Source: Paragemmobacter ruber
GTDB taxonomy: Bacteria; Pseudomonadota; Alphaproteobacteria; Rhodobacterales; Rhodobacteraceae
Assembly: GCF_009908315.1 (NCBI RefSeq)
Contig: NZ_JAAATW010000001.1
Coordinates: forward strand, 1,550,001 to 1,614,000
DNA length: 64,000 nucleotides
Direction of reading: 5' to 3'
Below are positions 46,432 to 53,607 of this stretch, one piece after another (positions within the stretch are counted from its first letter, which is position 1; each line of letters begins with the position of its first letter). Position numbers and translations under genes: made by a program. Under the pieces are notes generated by a model. That model was not told where the DNA came from and did no database searches. It was given only the letters and a program-made list of their open reading frames with translations.

Positions 46432-47829
46432 GTGACCCGCCCGTTCGACAGTTTCGTGATGTTCGCCGAAATGCGGACAGGTTCCAATTTCCTCGAAGCC
46501 AACCTGAATTCCCTGCCGGGCGTTACCTGCCATGGCGAGGTGTTCAATCCCGTCTTCATCGGCCGCAAGGATCAGACCGAATTCCTCGGCGTCACCCTTG
46601 CCCAGCGCGAGGAAGACCCCGCCCTCCTTCTGCGCCGGATGCGGGAACGCACCCCCGGTCTGTCAGGCTTTCGCTATTTCCACGATCACGATCCCCGCAT
46701 CTTCGATCTGGTGTTGGAGGATCCGCGCTGCGCCAAGATCGTGCTGACGCGCAACCCGGTGGAAAGCTATGTCAGCCTGAAGATCGCCCAGGCGACCGGT
46801 CAATGGAAACTGACCAATCCGAAGAACCTCAAACAGGCCAAGGCGCGGTTCGATGCCGCGGAATTCACCGATCATCTGGATCAGGTGCAGCAGTTCCAGA
46901 TCCGCCTGATGCGCGCGCTGCAGGCGCGGGGACAGACGGCCTTCTACATCGACTATGACGACATCCCCGATCTGGCGGTGCTGAACGGTCTTGCCGCCTT
47001 CCTCGGGGTCGATGCCCGGCTCGAGGCGGTGGACAGCAGCCTCACCGTCCAGAACCCCGAACCGCTGTCAGACAAGGTGACCAACCCCGCCGCGATGGAA
47101 CAGGCGCTGTCGCGGCTCGACAGGTTCAACCTGTCGCGCACGCCCAATTTCGAACCGCGCCGCAACGCGGCCATTCCGGGTTATGTCGCCGCCCGCAGCA
47201 CGCCGATGCTGTTCCTGCCCATCAAGGGCGGCCCGAATGACCCCGTGATCGGATGGATGGAATCGCTCGGCGGGTTGGAGCGTGATTTCACGCACAAGAC
47301 CCTGCGCCAGTGGAAGCGCGCCCATCCCGGCCATCGCAGCTTCACCATCCTGCGCCATCCGCTGGACCGCGCGCATCGCGCCTTCTGCGCGCTGGAACAG
47401 GGCGGGTTGCAGGGCGAACAGCGCAACATCCTCGCGCGTGTCCATTCCGTGCATCTGCCGCGCCCCGGCACCCCCTTCACCGATCCCGTCGAACGTCGGG
47501 CGGCCTTTCTGGCCTTCCTACGGTTCCTCAAGCGCAACCTCGCCGGCCAGACGGGCTTTCGCACCGATGCCGGATGGGCCAGCCAGTCGGCCACGCTTCA
47601 GGGCTTTTCGCTGTTCCAGCCCCCCGATCTGGTGCTGCGCGAAGACACGCTCGCCGAAGGTCTGGCCTTTCTCTGCGCCGAACTGGGATGCCCCGCGCCG
47701 GATCTGCACCTTCCCCGCGACGCGACGGATGCCGCGCTCGACGCGATCCGCGATGGCGAACTGGAAGAGGCCGCCCGCGACACCTATCAGCGCGACTACC
47801 TCGCCTTCGGCTTTTTCGCGAAACGCTGA
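46432..47829 (+). CDS. Sulfotransferase with two sulfotransferase-like halves
   Basis: A 465-residue protein. The first half has the PAPS 5'-phosphosulfate loop (EMRTGSNFLEANL, residues 13-25) and the 3'-phosphate motif (VLTRNPVESYVSLKIA, R107 and S112), as in nodulation-type (Stf0) sulfotransferases. The second half has a related pattern, SFTILRHPLDRAHRAF (303-318), like Sulfotransfer_2 proteins, but I see no clear second phosphosulfate loop. It probably sulfates a cell-surface sugar. The start is GTG, 5 bases after the previous stop. CysQ, which removes PAP, is encoded nearby. Confidence 0.75.
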   Translation: MTRPFDSFVMFAEMRTGSNFLEANLNSLPGVTCHGEVFNPVFIGRKDQTEFLGVTLAQREEDPALLLRRMRERTPGLSGFRYFHDHDPRIFDLVLEDPRCAKIVLTRNPVESYVSLKIAQATGQWKLTNPKNLKQAKARFDAAEFTDHLDQVQQFQIRLMRALQARGQTAFYIDYDDIPDLAVLNGLAAFLGVDARLEAVDSSLTVQNPEPLSDKVTNPAAMEQALSRLDRFNLSRTPNFEPRRNAAIPGYVAARSTPMLFLPIKGGPNDPVIGWMESLGGLERDFTHKTLRQWKRAHPGHRSFTILRHPLDRAHRAFCALEQGGLQGEQRNILARVHSVHLPRPGTPFTDPVERRAAFLAFLRFLKRNLAGQTGFRTDAGWASQSATLQGFSLFQPPDLVLREDTLAEGLAFLCAELGCPAPDLHLPRDATDAALDAIRDGELEEAARDTYQRDYLAFGFFAKR

Positions 47830-47835
47830 CCGCGC

Positions 47836-48300
47836 TCAGGCCGCCTGCGTTGACCGGGCTTCCGTCAGGATCGCATAGATCTTGGCGGGGTCACTGTTGG
47901 CCCGCAGCTTCGACACCACGGCCTGATCGCGCATCGTGCGGCTGACCAGCGCCAGCGCCTTCAGATGATCCACGCCCGAATCCTTCGGCGCGAACAGCCC
48001 GAACACCAGATCGACAGGCTGCCGATCCACGCTGTCATAATCCAGCGGCTTCTCCAGCCGGATGAACACGCCGCGGATCTCTTTCAGATCCTCCAGCCGG
48101 GCATGGGGCAGGGCGATGCCATGCCCCACGCCGGTCGGCCCCAGACTTTCGCGCTCCTGCAACCCGTCGATCGCGATGGCGCCGCTCATGCCATAGGCTT
48201 GCGCGGCAAGTTCCCCAAGCTCCTGAAACAGGCGCTTCTTGCTCGTCAACTGACCGACGACCCGAACGGCCCCCGGAATCAATAGCTTGGAAAGTTCCAT
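47836..48300 (-). CDS. ptsN: PtsN, nitrogen-PTS EIIA protein
   Basis: The EIIA component of the nitrogen phosphotransferase system (154 residues), a regulatory phosphoprotein. The phosphorylated histidine is H66 in GHGIALPHARL. VFGLFAPKDSGVDHLKALAL is also typical. The ATG at 48300 gives MELSKLLIPG; a longer frame reaching 48399 lacks family support. It follows hpf after 37 bases. HPr-like and EI-Ntr genes are not in the window. It ends 7 bases from the converging sulfotransferase gene. Confidence 0.93.
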   Translation of the reverse strand: MELSKLLIPGAVRVVGQLTSKKRLFQELGELAAQAYGMSGAIAIDGLQERESLGPTGVGHGIALPHARLEDLKEIRGVFIRLEKPLDYDSVDRQPVDLVFGLFAPKDSGVDHLKALALVSRTMRDQAVVSKLRANSDPAKIYAILTEARSTQAA

Positions 48301-48337
48301 CAGCGGTCGTCGTTCCTGTGCCGCGCGACTGCGGGCG

Positions 48338-48916
48338 TCATTTTGCGTTGCGCGGGTCGATCCAGCCGATATTCCCGTCGTCCCGACGGTATACGACATT
48401 CACGCCGCCATGTCCTTCATTGCGGAACACCAACATCTTCTGACCCGCCAGTTCCAGCTGCATCACCGCTTCGCCGACGGTGATCGAAGGAATCTTCGTC
48501 TCCATCTCGGCGATCACGATCGGTTGCGCCAGATCCGAATGGTCGTCCTCGTCGGGCTCCTCAGATGGCGCGAGGATATAGGACGAACCTTCGGCGAACT
48601 CAACCGGTGCTGTCCGGGCGCTGTGATGGTTGCGCAGGCGGCGCTTGTAGCGGCGCAGCTGCTTGTCCATCTTCTCGCGGCAGGATTCGAAAGCCGCATA
48701 GATTTCGGTGGAATGGCCCTTTGCCTGCGCTGTCAGGCCGGTCGACAGGTGGATCGTGGCTTCGCAGACATGTTCATGCGCGGCGCGGGAAAAGATCACC
48801 ACGGCATCCGTCGGGCGCTGGGCGTATTTTTCAACCACTTCGCCCAGTTCGGCCTTCACATGCGTCTGAAGCGCCTCCCCGATGTCGATCTGTTTGCCGC
48901 TGATCTGGTATCGCAT
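48338..48916 (-). CDS. hpf: Long-form ribosome hibernation promoting factor
   Basis: A 192-residue protein that binds the 30S decoding centre and, in this long form, joins ribosomes into 100S dimers in stationary phase. The N-terminal domain (MRYQISGKQIDIGEALQTHV) is followed by an acidic linker (about residues 120-135). The C-terminal dimerisation domain has ITVGEAVMQLELAGQKMLVF and VYRRDDGNIGWIDP. GGAGG, 7 bases before 48916, fixes the start. It is separated from lptB by 250 bases in which no gene (notably no rpoN) is seen. Confidence 0.93.
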   Translation of the reverse strand: MRYQISGKQIDIGEALQTHVKAELGEVVEKYAQRPTDAVVIFSRAAHEHVCEATIHLSTGLTAQAKGHSTEIYAAFESCREKMDKQLRRYKRRLRNHHSARTAPVEFAEGSSYILAPSEEPDEDDHSDLAQPIVIAEMETKIPSITVGEAVMQLELAGQKMLVFRNEGHGGVNVVYRRDDGNIGWIDPRNAK

Positions 48917-49166
48917 GGTGCGTCCTCCGCTTGAAAACGGTCCGGCCGTGCGCCTTGGCACGGGCGAACCCCTGTAATTCTGACGTGGTACCGAAGGGGC
49001 GATCCTGCAAGGCGGCCAGCCGTCACGGCGGCGGCAACTGCAGATCGGGACAGGGCGAATGGCGCACTCATCCCCGTCATTTGGCATCCGGCCATGCCGT
49101 CTTGTCAACAGCAGCGTTGGGATGGGTCCGCGCCGCGCCAATGCGGCCCGGGCGCACGCGCGGGGA

Positions 49167-49928
49167 TCAGCCGATGCGGAAATTCTGCCCCAGATAGACG
49201 CGGCGCACCGTCTCGTCGCGCACCACCTCGTCGGTGGTCCCGCTCATCAGCACCTTGCCGTCATGCAAGATATAGGCGCGATCCACGATCTCGAGCGTTT
49301 CGCGTACGTTGTGATCGGTGATCAGCACACCGATGCCGCGCCCCTTCAGATCCTGCACCAGATGCCGGATCTCGCCCACGGCGATCGGGTCCACCCCGGC
49401 AAAGGGTTCGTCCAGCAGCAGGTATTTCGGATCAGCCGCCAGACAGCGCGCGATCTCCACCCGCCGCCGCTCCCCGCCCGAAAGCGCCAGCGCAGGCGCG
49501 CGGCGCAGGTGGGTGATCGAGAATTCCGACAGCAGTTCCTCCAGCCGCTCGCGCCGCTTGTGGCGGTCGGAATGGGTGATCTCCAGCACGGCAAGGATGT
49601 TGTCCTCGACCGACAGGCCGCGAAAGATCGAAACCTCCTGCGGCAGATAGCCGATCCCTAGCCGCGCGCGGCGATACATCGGCAGCGCAGTCACATCCCG
49701 CCCGTCGATCAGCACCTCGCCCCCTTCCGGCGTCACCAGCCCCGCAATGGCATAGAAGCAGGTCGTCTTGCCCGAACCGTTCGGTCCCAGCAGCGCCACC
49801 ACCTCGCCCCGGTTCAACTGCATGGAAACGTCGCGGATCACCGGCCGCCGCTTGTAGCTTTTCCGCAGATTGCGGATCGACAGCCCGGCGGAACCGGCGG
49901 TCACCGTCAGATCCGGCCCGCCCCTCAC
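49167..49928 (-). CDS. lptB: LptB, lipopolysaccharide export ATPase
   Basis: The ATPase of the LptB2FGC complex that pulls lipopolysaccharide from the inner membrane (253 residues). Walker A is GPNGSGKTTCFY, the signature is ALSGGERRRVEIARCLA, and Walker B is LLLDEPFAGVDPIAVGEI. The segment SIFRGLSVEDNILAVLE, on the Q-loop side, is typical of LptB. The start is GTG at 49928, overlapping the lptA stop. The lptF and lptG permeases are not in the window. Confidence 0.96.
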   Translation of the reverse strand: MRGGPDLTVTAGSAGLSIRNLRKSYKRRPVIRDVSMQLNRGEVVALLGPNGSGKTTCFYAIAGLVTPEGGEVLIDGRDVTALPMYRRARLGIGYLPQEVSIFRGLSVEDNILAVLEITHSDRHKRRERLEELLSEFSITHLRRAPALALSGGERRRVEIARCLAADPKYLLLDEPFAGVDPIAVGEIRHLVQDLKGRGIGVLITDHNVRETLEIVDRAYILHDGKVLMSGTTDEVVRDETVRRVYLGQNFRIG

Positions 49929-50425
49929 GGATTGGCCTTGCCGGGAACGAACACGGTCTGCACCCGCCCCTCCATGCTGCCGGTCCCGGCATCGAGGTTG
50001 TACACCAGCCGGTTGCCCGAAATCGTGGTCTGCCCCTGCGTCAGCAGGACATCGCCCGTCATCACCACCTCGCCCGTGGCGATGGTATAGACGGCGGCAT
50101 CCGCCTCGGCTGCATCGGTGGGGCTTGCAAACATCACCCGCCCGTCCAGCAGCACCTTGGCGATCCCCTGCCCATCGGCCAGATACTCGATCCGCGCCGT
50201 CCCGGCGGAGATCGTCATCTCGCCCTGCTTGACCTGCACATTGCCCGAGAACGTCGCCTGTCCAGTGCCCTGATCCACGCTCAGGCTGTCGGCCGTCACC
50301 TCGACGGGCAGCGATGTATCCTGCCGCAATCCGGTCAGGTTGATGCTGGTCTGGGCCAGGGCCTCCGCGCCCGTCACCGGCAACAGCGCCAAAATCAGCA
50401 TCAAGGCGCGCAGGGCGGCGGGCAT
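49925..50425 (-). CDS. lptA: LptA, periplasmic lipopolysaccharide bridge protein
   Basis: A 166-residue exported protein that forms the periplasmic bridge carrying lipopolysaccharide to the outer membrane. A signal peptide is visible (LRALMLILALLPVTGAEALAQ). The beta-jellyroll pattern of the OstA/LptA family follows: VTADSLSVDQGTGQATFSGN, KQGEMTISAGTARIEYLADG, and VVMTGDVLLTQGQTTISGNR. It lies 23 bases after lptC and overlaps lptB by 4 bases. Confidence 0.92.
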   Translation of the reverse strand: MPAALRALMLILALLPVTGAEALAQTSINLTGLRQDTSLPVEVTADSLSVDQGTGQATFSGNVQVKQGEMTISAGTARIEYLADGQGIAKVLLDGRVMFASPTDAAEADAAVYTIATGEVVMTGDVLLTQGQTTISGNRLVYNLDAGTGSMEGRVQTVFVPGKANP

Positions 50426-50448
50426 GGCTTCCTCAAATCGGTCGGGGT

Positions 50449-51063
50449 CTACTGTGCCGGTTGATATACCAGCTTCACCGCGCCGTTGAAAACCAGAAGA
50501 TAACCCGTCTTTCCAGCCCCCGCCTCTGACAGCTGCATGGATTGGGCGGTGATCCGCCCTCCCGGCCCATCGGCCACCACCGGCGCGGTGGATTGCACAT
50601 CCGTCATATCCAGCCGGGCGCGCATGCCATCCGACGTCACCCGATAGCCCGAACTGTGATCCAGCTGCACATTGCCGGTAAAGGTGATCTCGCCCCCGCC
50701 CGGCGACATCTGCGCCGTCTGGGCGACCAGATCGGTGCGCTGGCCGTCGGGTGTGGTCAGACGCGCCTGCACGCCCTTGGCCTGCGCGCCCGTGGCGCCT
50801 TCCTCCGCCGGTCGCGCCTCGGCCGCCGTCACCTCCAGCGCGGCGCCATCCGTAGTGGTGCCGGCATAAGTGGGCGCGGTCATCCGCGGTTCGCGCAGCC
50901 GTTCTTCCACATCCACCTCGGCATAGGGCAAGGCCTCATCCGGGTTGATGCGGTTGGAGATCAGGAACAGCATCGACAGGATCGCCAGCGCCGTCAGCGG
51001 CAACAGCACCTTAAGCGCCGCCACCAGCCGCGACCAGCCATCCCGCGCGGCCGGCCCCGCCAT
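50449..51063 (-). CDS. lptC: LptC, lipopolysaccharide export membrane-anchored protein
   Basis: A bitopic inner-membrane protein (204 residues) that receives lipopolysaccharide from LptFG and hands it to LptA. A single N-terminal helix is seen (LVAALKVLLPLTALAILSML), followed by a periplasmic beta-jellyroll (GGEITFTGNVQLDHSSGYRV). A GTG directly before the ATG at 51063 is also possible. The ATG overlaps the kdsD stop as TGATG. Its order before lptA-lptB matches the conserved envelope operon. Confidence 0.88.
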   Translation of the reverse strand: MAGPAARDGWSRLVAALKVLLPLTALAILSMLFLISNRINPDEALPYAEVDVEERLREPRMTAPTYAGTTTDGAALEVTAAEARPAEEGATGAQAKGVQARLTTPDGQRTDLVAQTAQMSPGGGEITFTGNVQLDHSSGYRVTSDGMRARLDMTDVQSTAPVVADGPGGRITAQSMQLSEAGAGKTGYLLVFNGAVKLVYQPAQ

Positions 51064-52028
51064 CACGCGATCCCGGCGCGCAGGCAGTCGTGGATATGCA
51101 GCAGCCCGGTCACGGTCTGGCTTCCCTCGGGGTCCACCACGAACAGGCAGGTGATCTTCTTGTCGTTCATGATCCGCACGGCCTTTTCTGCCAGCGCCTC
51201 AGGTCCAATGGTCCGTGGCGCCGCCGTCATCACATCCCCGGCCGACAGATCCAGCAAACCCGCCATATGGCGGCGCAGGTCGCCATCGGTGATGATGCCC
51301 TGAAGATATCCCTCGCCATCCGTCACGCCAACCACGCCGAACCCCTTGGCCGACATCGTCAGCAAAGCCTCGCTCATCGGGGCGTCATGGGCGATCAGCG
51401 GCGCCTCTGCATGCATCAGGTCGCGCACCCGCGACAGCCGCGCGCCCAGTTTCCCGCCGGGGTGGAACACGCGGAACTGGTCCGGCGTAAAGGCCCGATG
51501 CTCCATCAGCGCGATGGCCAGCGCATCCCCCAGCGCCAATGTCATCGTCGTCGATGTCGTGGGCACGATCCCCGTCTCGCAGGCCTCGGGCGCGGGCGGC
51601 AAGAGCAGCGCCACATCCGCCTGCTTCAACAGCGTCGATTCGGCCCGTCCCGCCACACCGATCAGCGGGATGTCGAACCGCCGCGTATGCGCCACGATAT
51701 CGGCCAGTTCCGGCGTCTCGCCACTGTTCGACAGCACCAGCGCCACATCGCCCCGCATCACCATGCCCAGATCGCCATGGCTCGCCTCGGCCGGATGCAC
51801 GAATTGCGCAGGCGTGCCGGTGCTGGCGAATGTCGCCGCGATCTTGCGCGCCACATGCCCCGATTTGCCCATCCCCGACACGATCACCCGGCCCTCTGCC
51901 CGAAGGATCAGGTCCACCGCCGCCGAAAAGGCCCCGTCCAGCCCGTCCGCCAGCATCGCCAGCGCCTCCGCCTCGCGCCGGATGACGCGCTGGCCCGTCG
52001 CCAGAAAATCAGTGGTGGAAGAGGTCAT
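51063..52028 (-). CDS. kdsD: KdsD, arabinose-5-phosphate isomerase
   Basis: Converts ribulose 5-phosphate to arabinose 5-phosphate, the first step towards Kdo (321 residues). The SIS domain is visible in GRVIVSGMGKSGHVARKIAA and LVLSNSGETPELADIVAHTR. The active-site region follows at ACETGIVPTTSTTMTLALGD and EFRVFHPGG-like QFRVFHPGGKLG. Two CBS domains make up the last third. The ATG at 52028 is preferred over an earlier frame start. It overlaps the RNase D gene by 20 bases. Together with kdsB at 40 kb it supplies CMP-Kdo. Confidence 0.94.
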   Translation of the reverse strand: MTSSTTDFLATGQRVIRREAEALAMLADGLDGAFSAAVDLILRAEGRVIVSGMGKSGHVARKIAATFASTGTPAQFVHPAEASHGDLGMVMRGDVALVLSNSGETPELADIVAHTRRFDIPLIGVAGRAESTLLKQADVALLLPPAPEACETGIVPTTSTTMTLALGDALAIALMEHRAFTPDQFRVFHPGGKLGARLSRVRDLMHAEAPLIAHDAPMSEALLTMSAKGFGVVGVTDGEGYLQGIITDGDLRRHMAGLLDLSAGDVMTAAPRTIGPEALAEKAVRIMNDKKITCLFVVDPEGSQTVTGLLHIHDCLRAGIA

Positions 52029-52623
52029 TGGGTTCTTCCCATCCCAGCAGGTCCAACTCCGCCCGCGTGGGCAGGAAATCAAAGCAGCGCTGCGCCAGAT
52101 CCATCCGTCCCTCGCGGATCAGCCGCGCCTCAAGCTCTTCCTTCAGCCGGTGCAGATACAGCACATCCGACGCGGCATATTCCTTCTGCGCCTCGGTCAG
52201 GTCCGCCGCACCCCAATCGCTGGTCTGCTGTTGCTTGGATACGTCCACGCCCACCAGTTCCAGCAGCAGGTATTTCAACCCGTGCCGGTCGGTGAAGGTG
52301 CGGATCAGCTTTGATGCGATCTTCGTGCACCAGACGGGCGCGGTGGTCACGCCAAAGGCGTTCTTCAGCGCCGCGATGTCGAACCGCCCGAAATGGAACA
52401 GCTTCACCACGGCAGGGTCGGTCAGCAACCGTTCCAGATTGGGCGCCGACCGTTGCCCGCGCGCAATCTGCACCAGATGGGCGTTCCCATCCCCGGACGA
52501 AAGCTGCACGACACACAGCCTGTCCCGCCGCGGGTCCAGCCCCATCGTCTCGGTGTCGATCGCCACGACCGGGCCAAGATGCAGGCCATCGGGCAGGTCG
52601 TTCTGATGCAGGAAGATGGCCAA
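52009..52623 (-). CDS. Ribonuclease D-family 3'-5' exonuclease
   Basis: A short RNase D-type exonuclease (204 residues) with only the catalytic domain. DEDD motifs are VVAIDTETMGLD (Exo I), FHFGRFDIAAL (Exo II) and YAASDVLYLHRLKEEL (Exo III, DEDDy type with Tyr). The C-terminal HRDC domains of E. coli RNase D are missing. The preferred start is TTG at 52623 (MAIFLHQNDLPDGL) with AAAGGA about 9 bases upstream; a much longer frame runs into the tRNA region and is not supported. It leads the kdsD-lptCAB operon. Confidence 0.85.
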   Translation of the reverse strand: MAIFLHQNDLPDGLHLGPVVAIDTETMGLDPRRDRLCVVQLSSGDGNAHLVQIARGQRSAPNLERLLTDPAVVKLFHFGRFDIAALKNAFGVTTAPVWCTKIASKLIRTFTDRHGLKYLLLELVGVDVSKQQQTSDWGAADLTEAQKEYAASDVLYLHRLKEELEARLIREGRMDLAQRCFDFLPTRAELDLLGWEEPNDLFHH

Positions 52624-52758
52624 GGCAGATGTCCTTTCGGCAGGTCTCCGGCGTGCAATACCCACGCGCCGGGCAGGGGTCAACGGACGGGGGGCGACGA
52701 ACCCGGGCAAAACACAAAGGGCGCGGCCTTGCGCCCGCGCCCTTTCGTCAAATCGACA

Positions 52759-52843
52759 TGGTGCCCAGAAGAGGACTCGAACCTCCACGCCTTGCAGCGC
52801 TGGTACCTGAAACCAGTGCGTCTACCAATTCCGCCATCTGGGC
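52759..52843 (-). tRNA. tRNA-Leu (anticodon CAG)
   Basis: The minus strand folds as a class II tRNA. The acceptor stem is GCCCAGA paired with TCTGGGC, with an encoded 3' CCA at 52761-52759. The D-arm region contains TGGTAGACGC. The anticodon stem CTGGT/ACCAG carries loop TTCAGGT with anticodon CAG. There is a long variable arm, and the T-arm is AGGTTCGAGTCCT. Anticodon CAG reads CUG, the commonest Leu codon in GC-rich genomes. Confidence 0.96.
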
Positions 52844-52908
52844 CCAAGTCGATGGAGGGCTACCTAAAGAAGGCCGCCGATGGTGTCAACGGGCGGCGCA
52901 AAGATTCT

Positions 52909-53607
52909 TCACCCCGCCCCCAGATAGGCCGCCAGCGCGGGCGGCGGGTCGGCAAACAGCGCCGGCGTCGCCACGGGTGGATGCGCCCGCCCGTCGGCCA
53001 CCAGCATCGTCACATCGGCAAAGCGCCGCGCATCCTGCGGGTCATGCGTCACCATCAGCACGGTCGCCCCCGTCTGCGCCGCCACCTCCCGCACCAGCGC
53101 CAGCATTTCGGCCTTCAGCGCAGGCCCCAGCGCGGCAAAGGGTTCATCCAGCAAAAGCACAGGCCGCGCCCTGAGCAGCGCGCGCGCCAGCGCCGCCCGC
53201 CCCTGCTGCCCGCCCGACAGCTGCCCTGGCTTGCGCCCGCCCAATCCCTCTAGCCCTGTCCGCACCAGCGCCTCCGCGATCCGCGCCTGCGCCGCCGCAT
53301 CCATCCGCCCGTCCGGCGACAGGCCGAGCGCGAGGTTCCGCTCCACCGTCAGATGCGGGAACAGGTTCTGATCCTGAAACAGGATCGTCACCGGCCGCTG
53401 CCCGGGCGGCAGGCGGGTGATGTCCGCCCCCTCCCACAGCACGCGCCCGGCCTGTGGCGCGACAAAGCCCGCCACCGCATTGAGCAGCGTGGATTTCCCC
53501 GCCCCCGACGGCCCCACCACAGCGCAAAGCGCGCCCTTCGGCAGGGTCAGATCTGCCTCCAGACGAAACCCCGCCGCCGCCAGCACAAGATGGTCAAGCT
53601 GCAACAT
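52909..53607 (-). CDS. thiQ: ThiQ, thiamine ABC transporter ATPase
   Basis: The ATP-binding subunit of the thiamine/TPP importer (232 residues). Walker A is VVGPSGAGKSTLLNAVAGFV, the signature is LSGGQQGRAALARALL, and Walker B is LLLDEPFAALGP, followed by the switch His in VTHDP. GPSGAGKST and FQDQNLFPHLTVERN are typical of ThiQ. The ATG at 53607 is chosen; a longer reading adds 12 unsupported residues. It overlaps the thiP stop by 14 bases and is the last gene of the thiBPQ operon under the TPP riboswitch. Confidence 0.93.
   Translation of the reverse strand: MLQLDHLVLAAAGFRLEADLTLPKGALCAVVGPSGAGKSTLLNAVAGFVAPQAGRVLWEGADITRLPPGQRPVTILFQDQNLFPHLTVERNLALGLSPDGRMDAAAQARIAEALVRTGLEGLGGRKPGQLSGGQQGRAALARALLRARPVLLLDEPFAALGPALKAEMLALVREVAAQTGATVLMVTHDPQDARRFADVTMLVADGRAHPPVATPALFADPPPALAAYLGAG

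Noticed and set aside
48917-49166. Hidden rpoN or other gene between lptB and hpf
   Set aside because: The gap is only 250 bases and no frame in it has family support.
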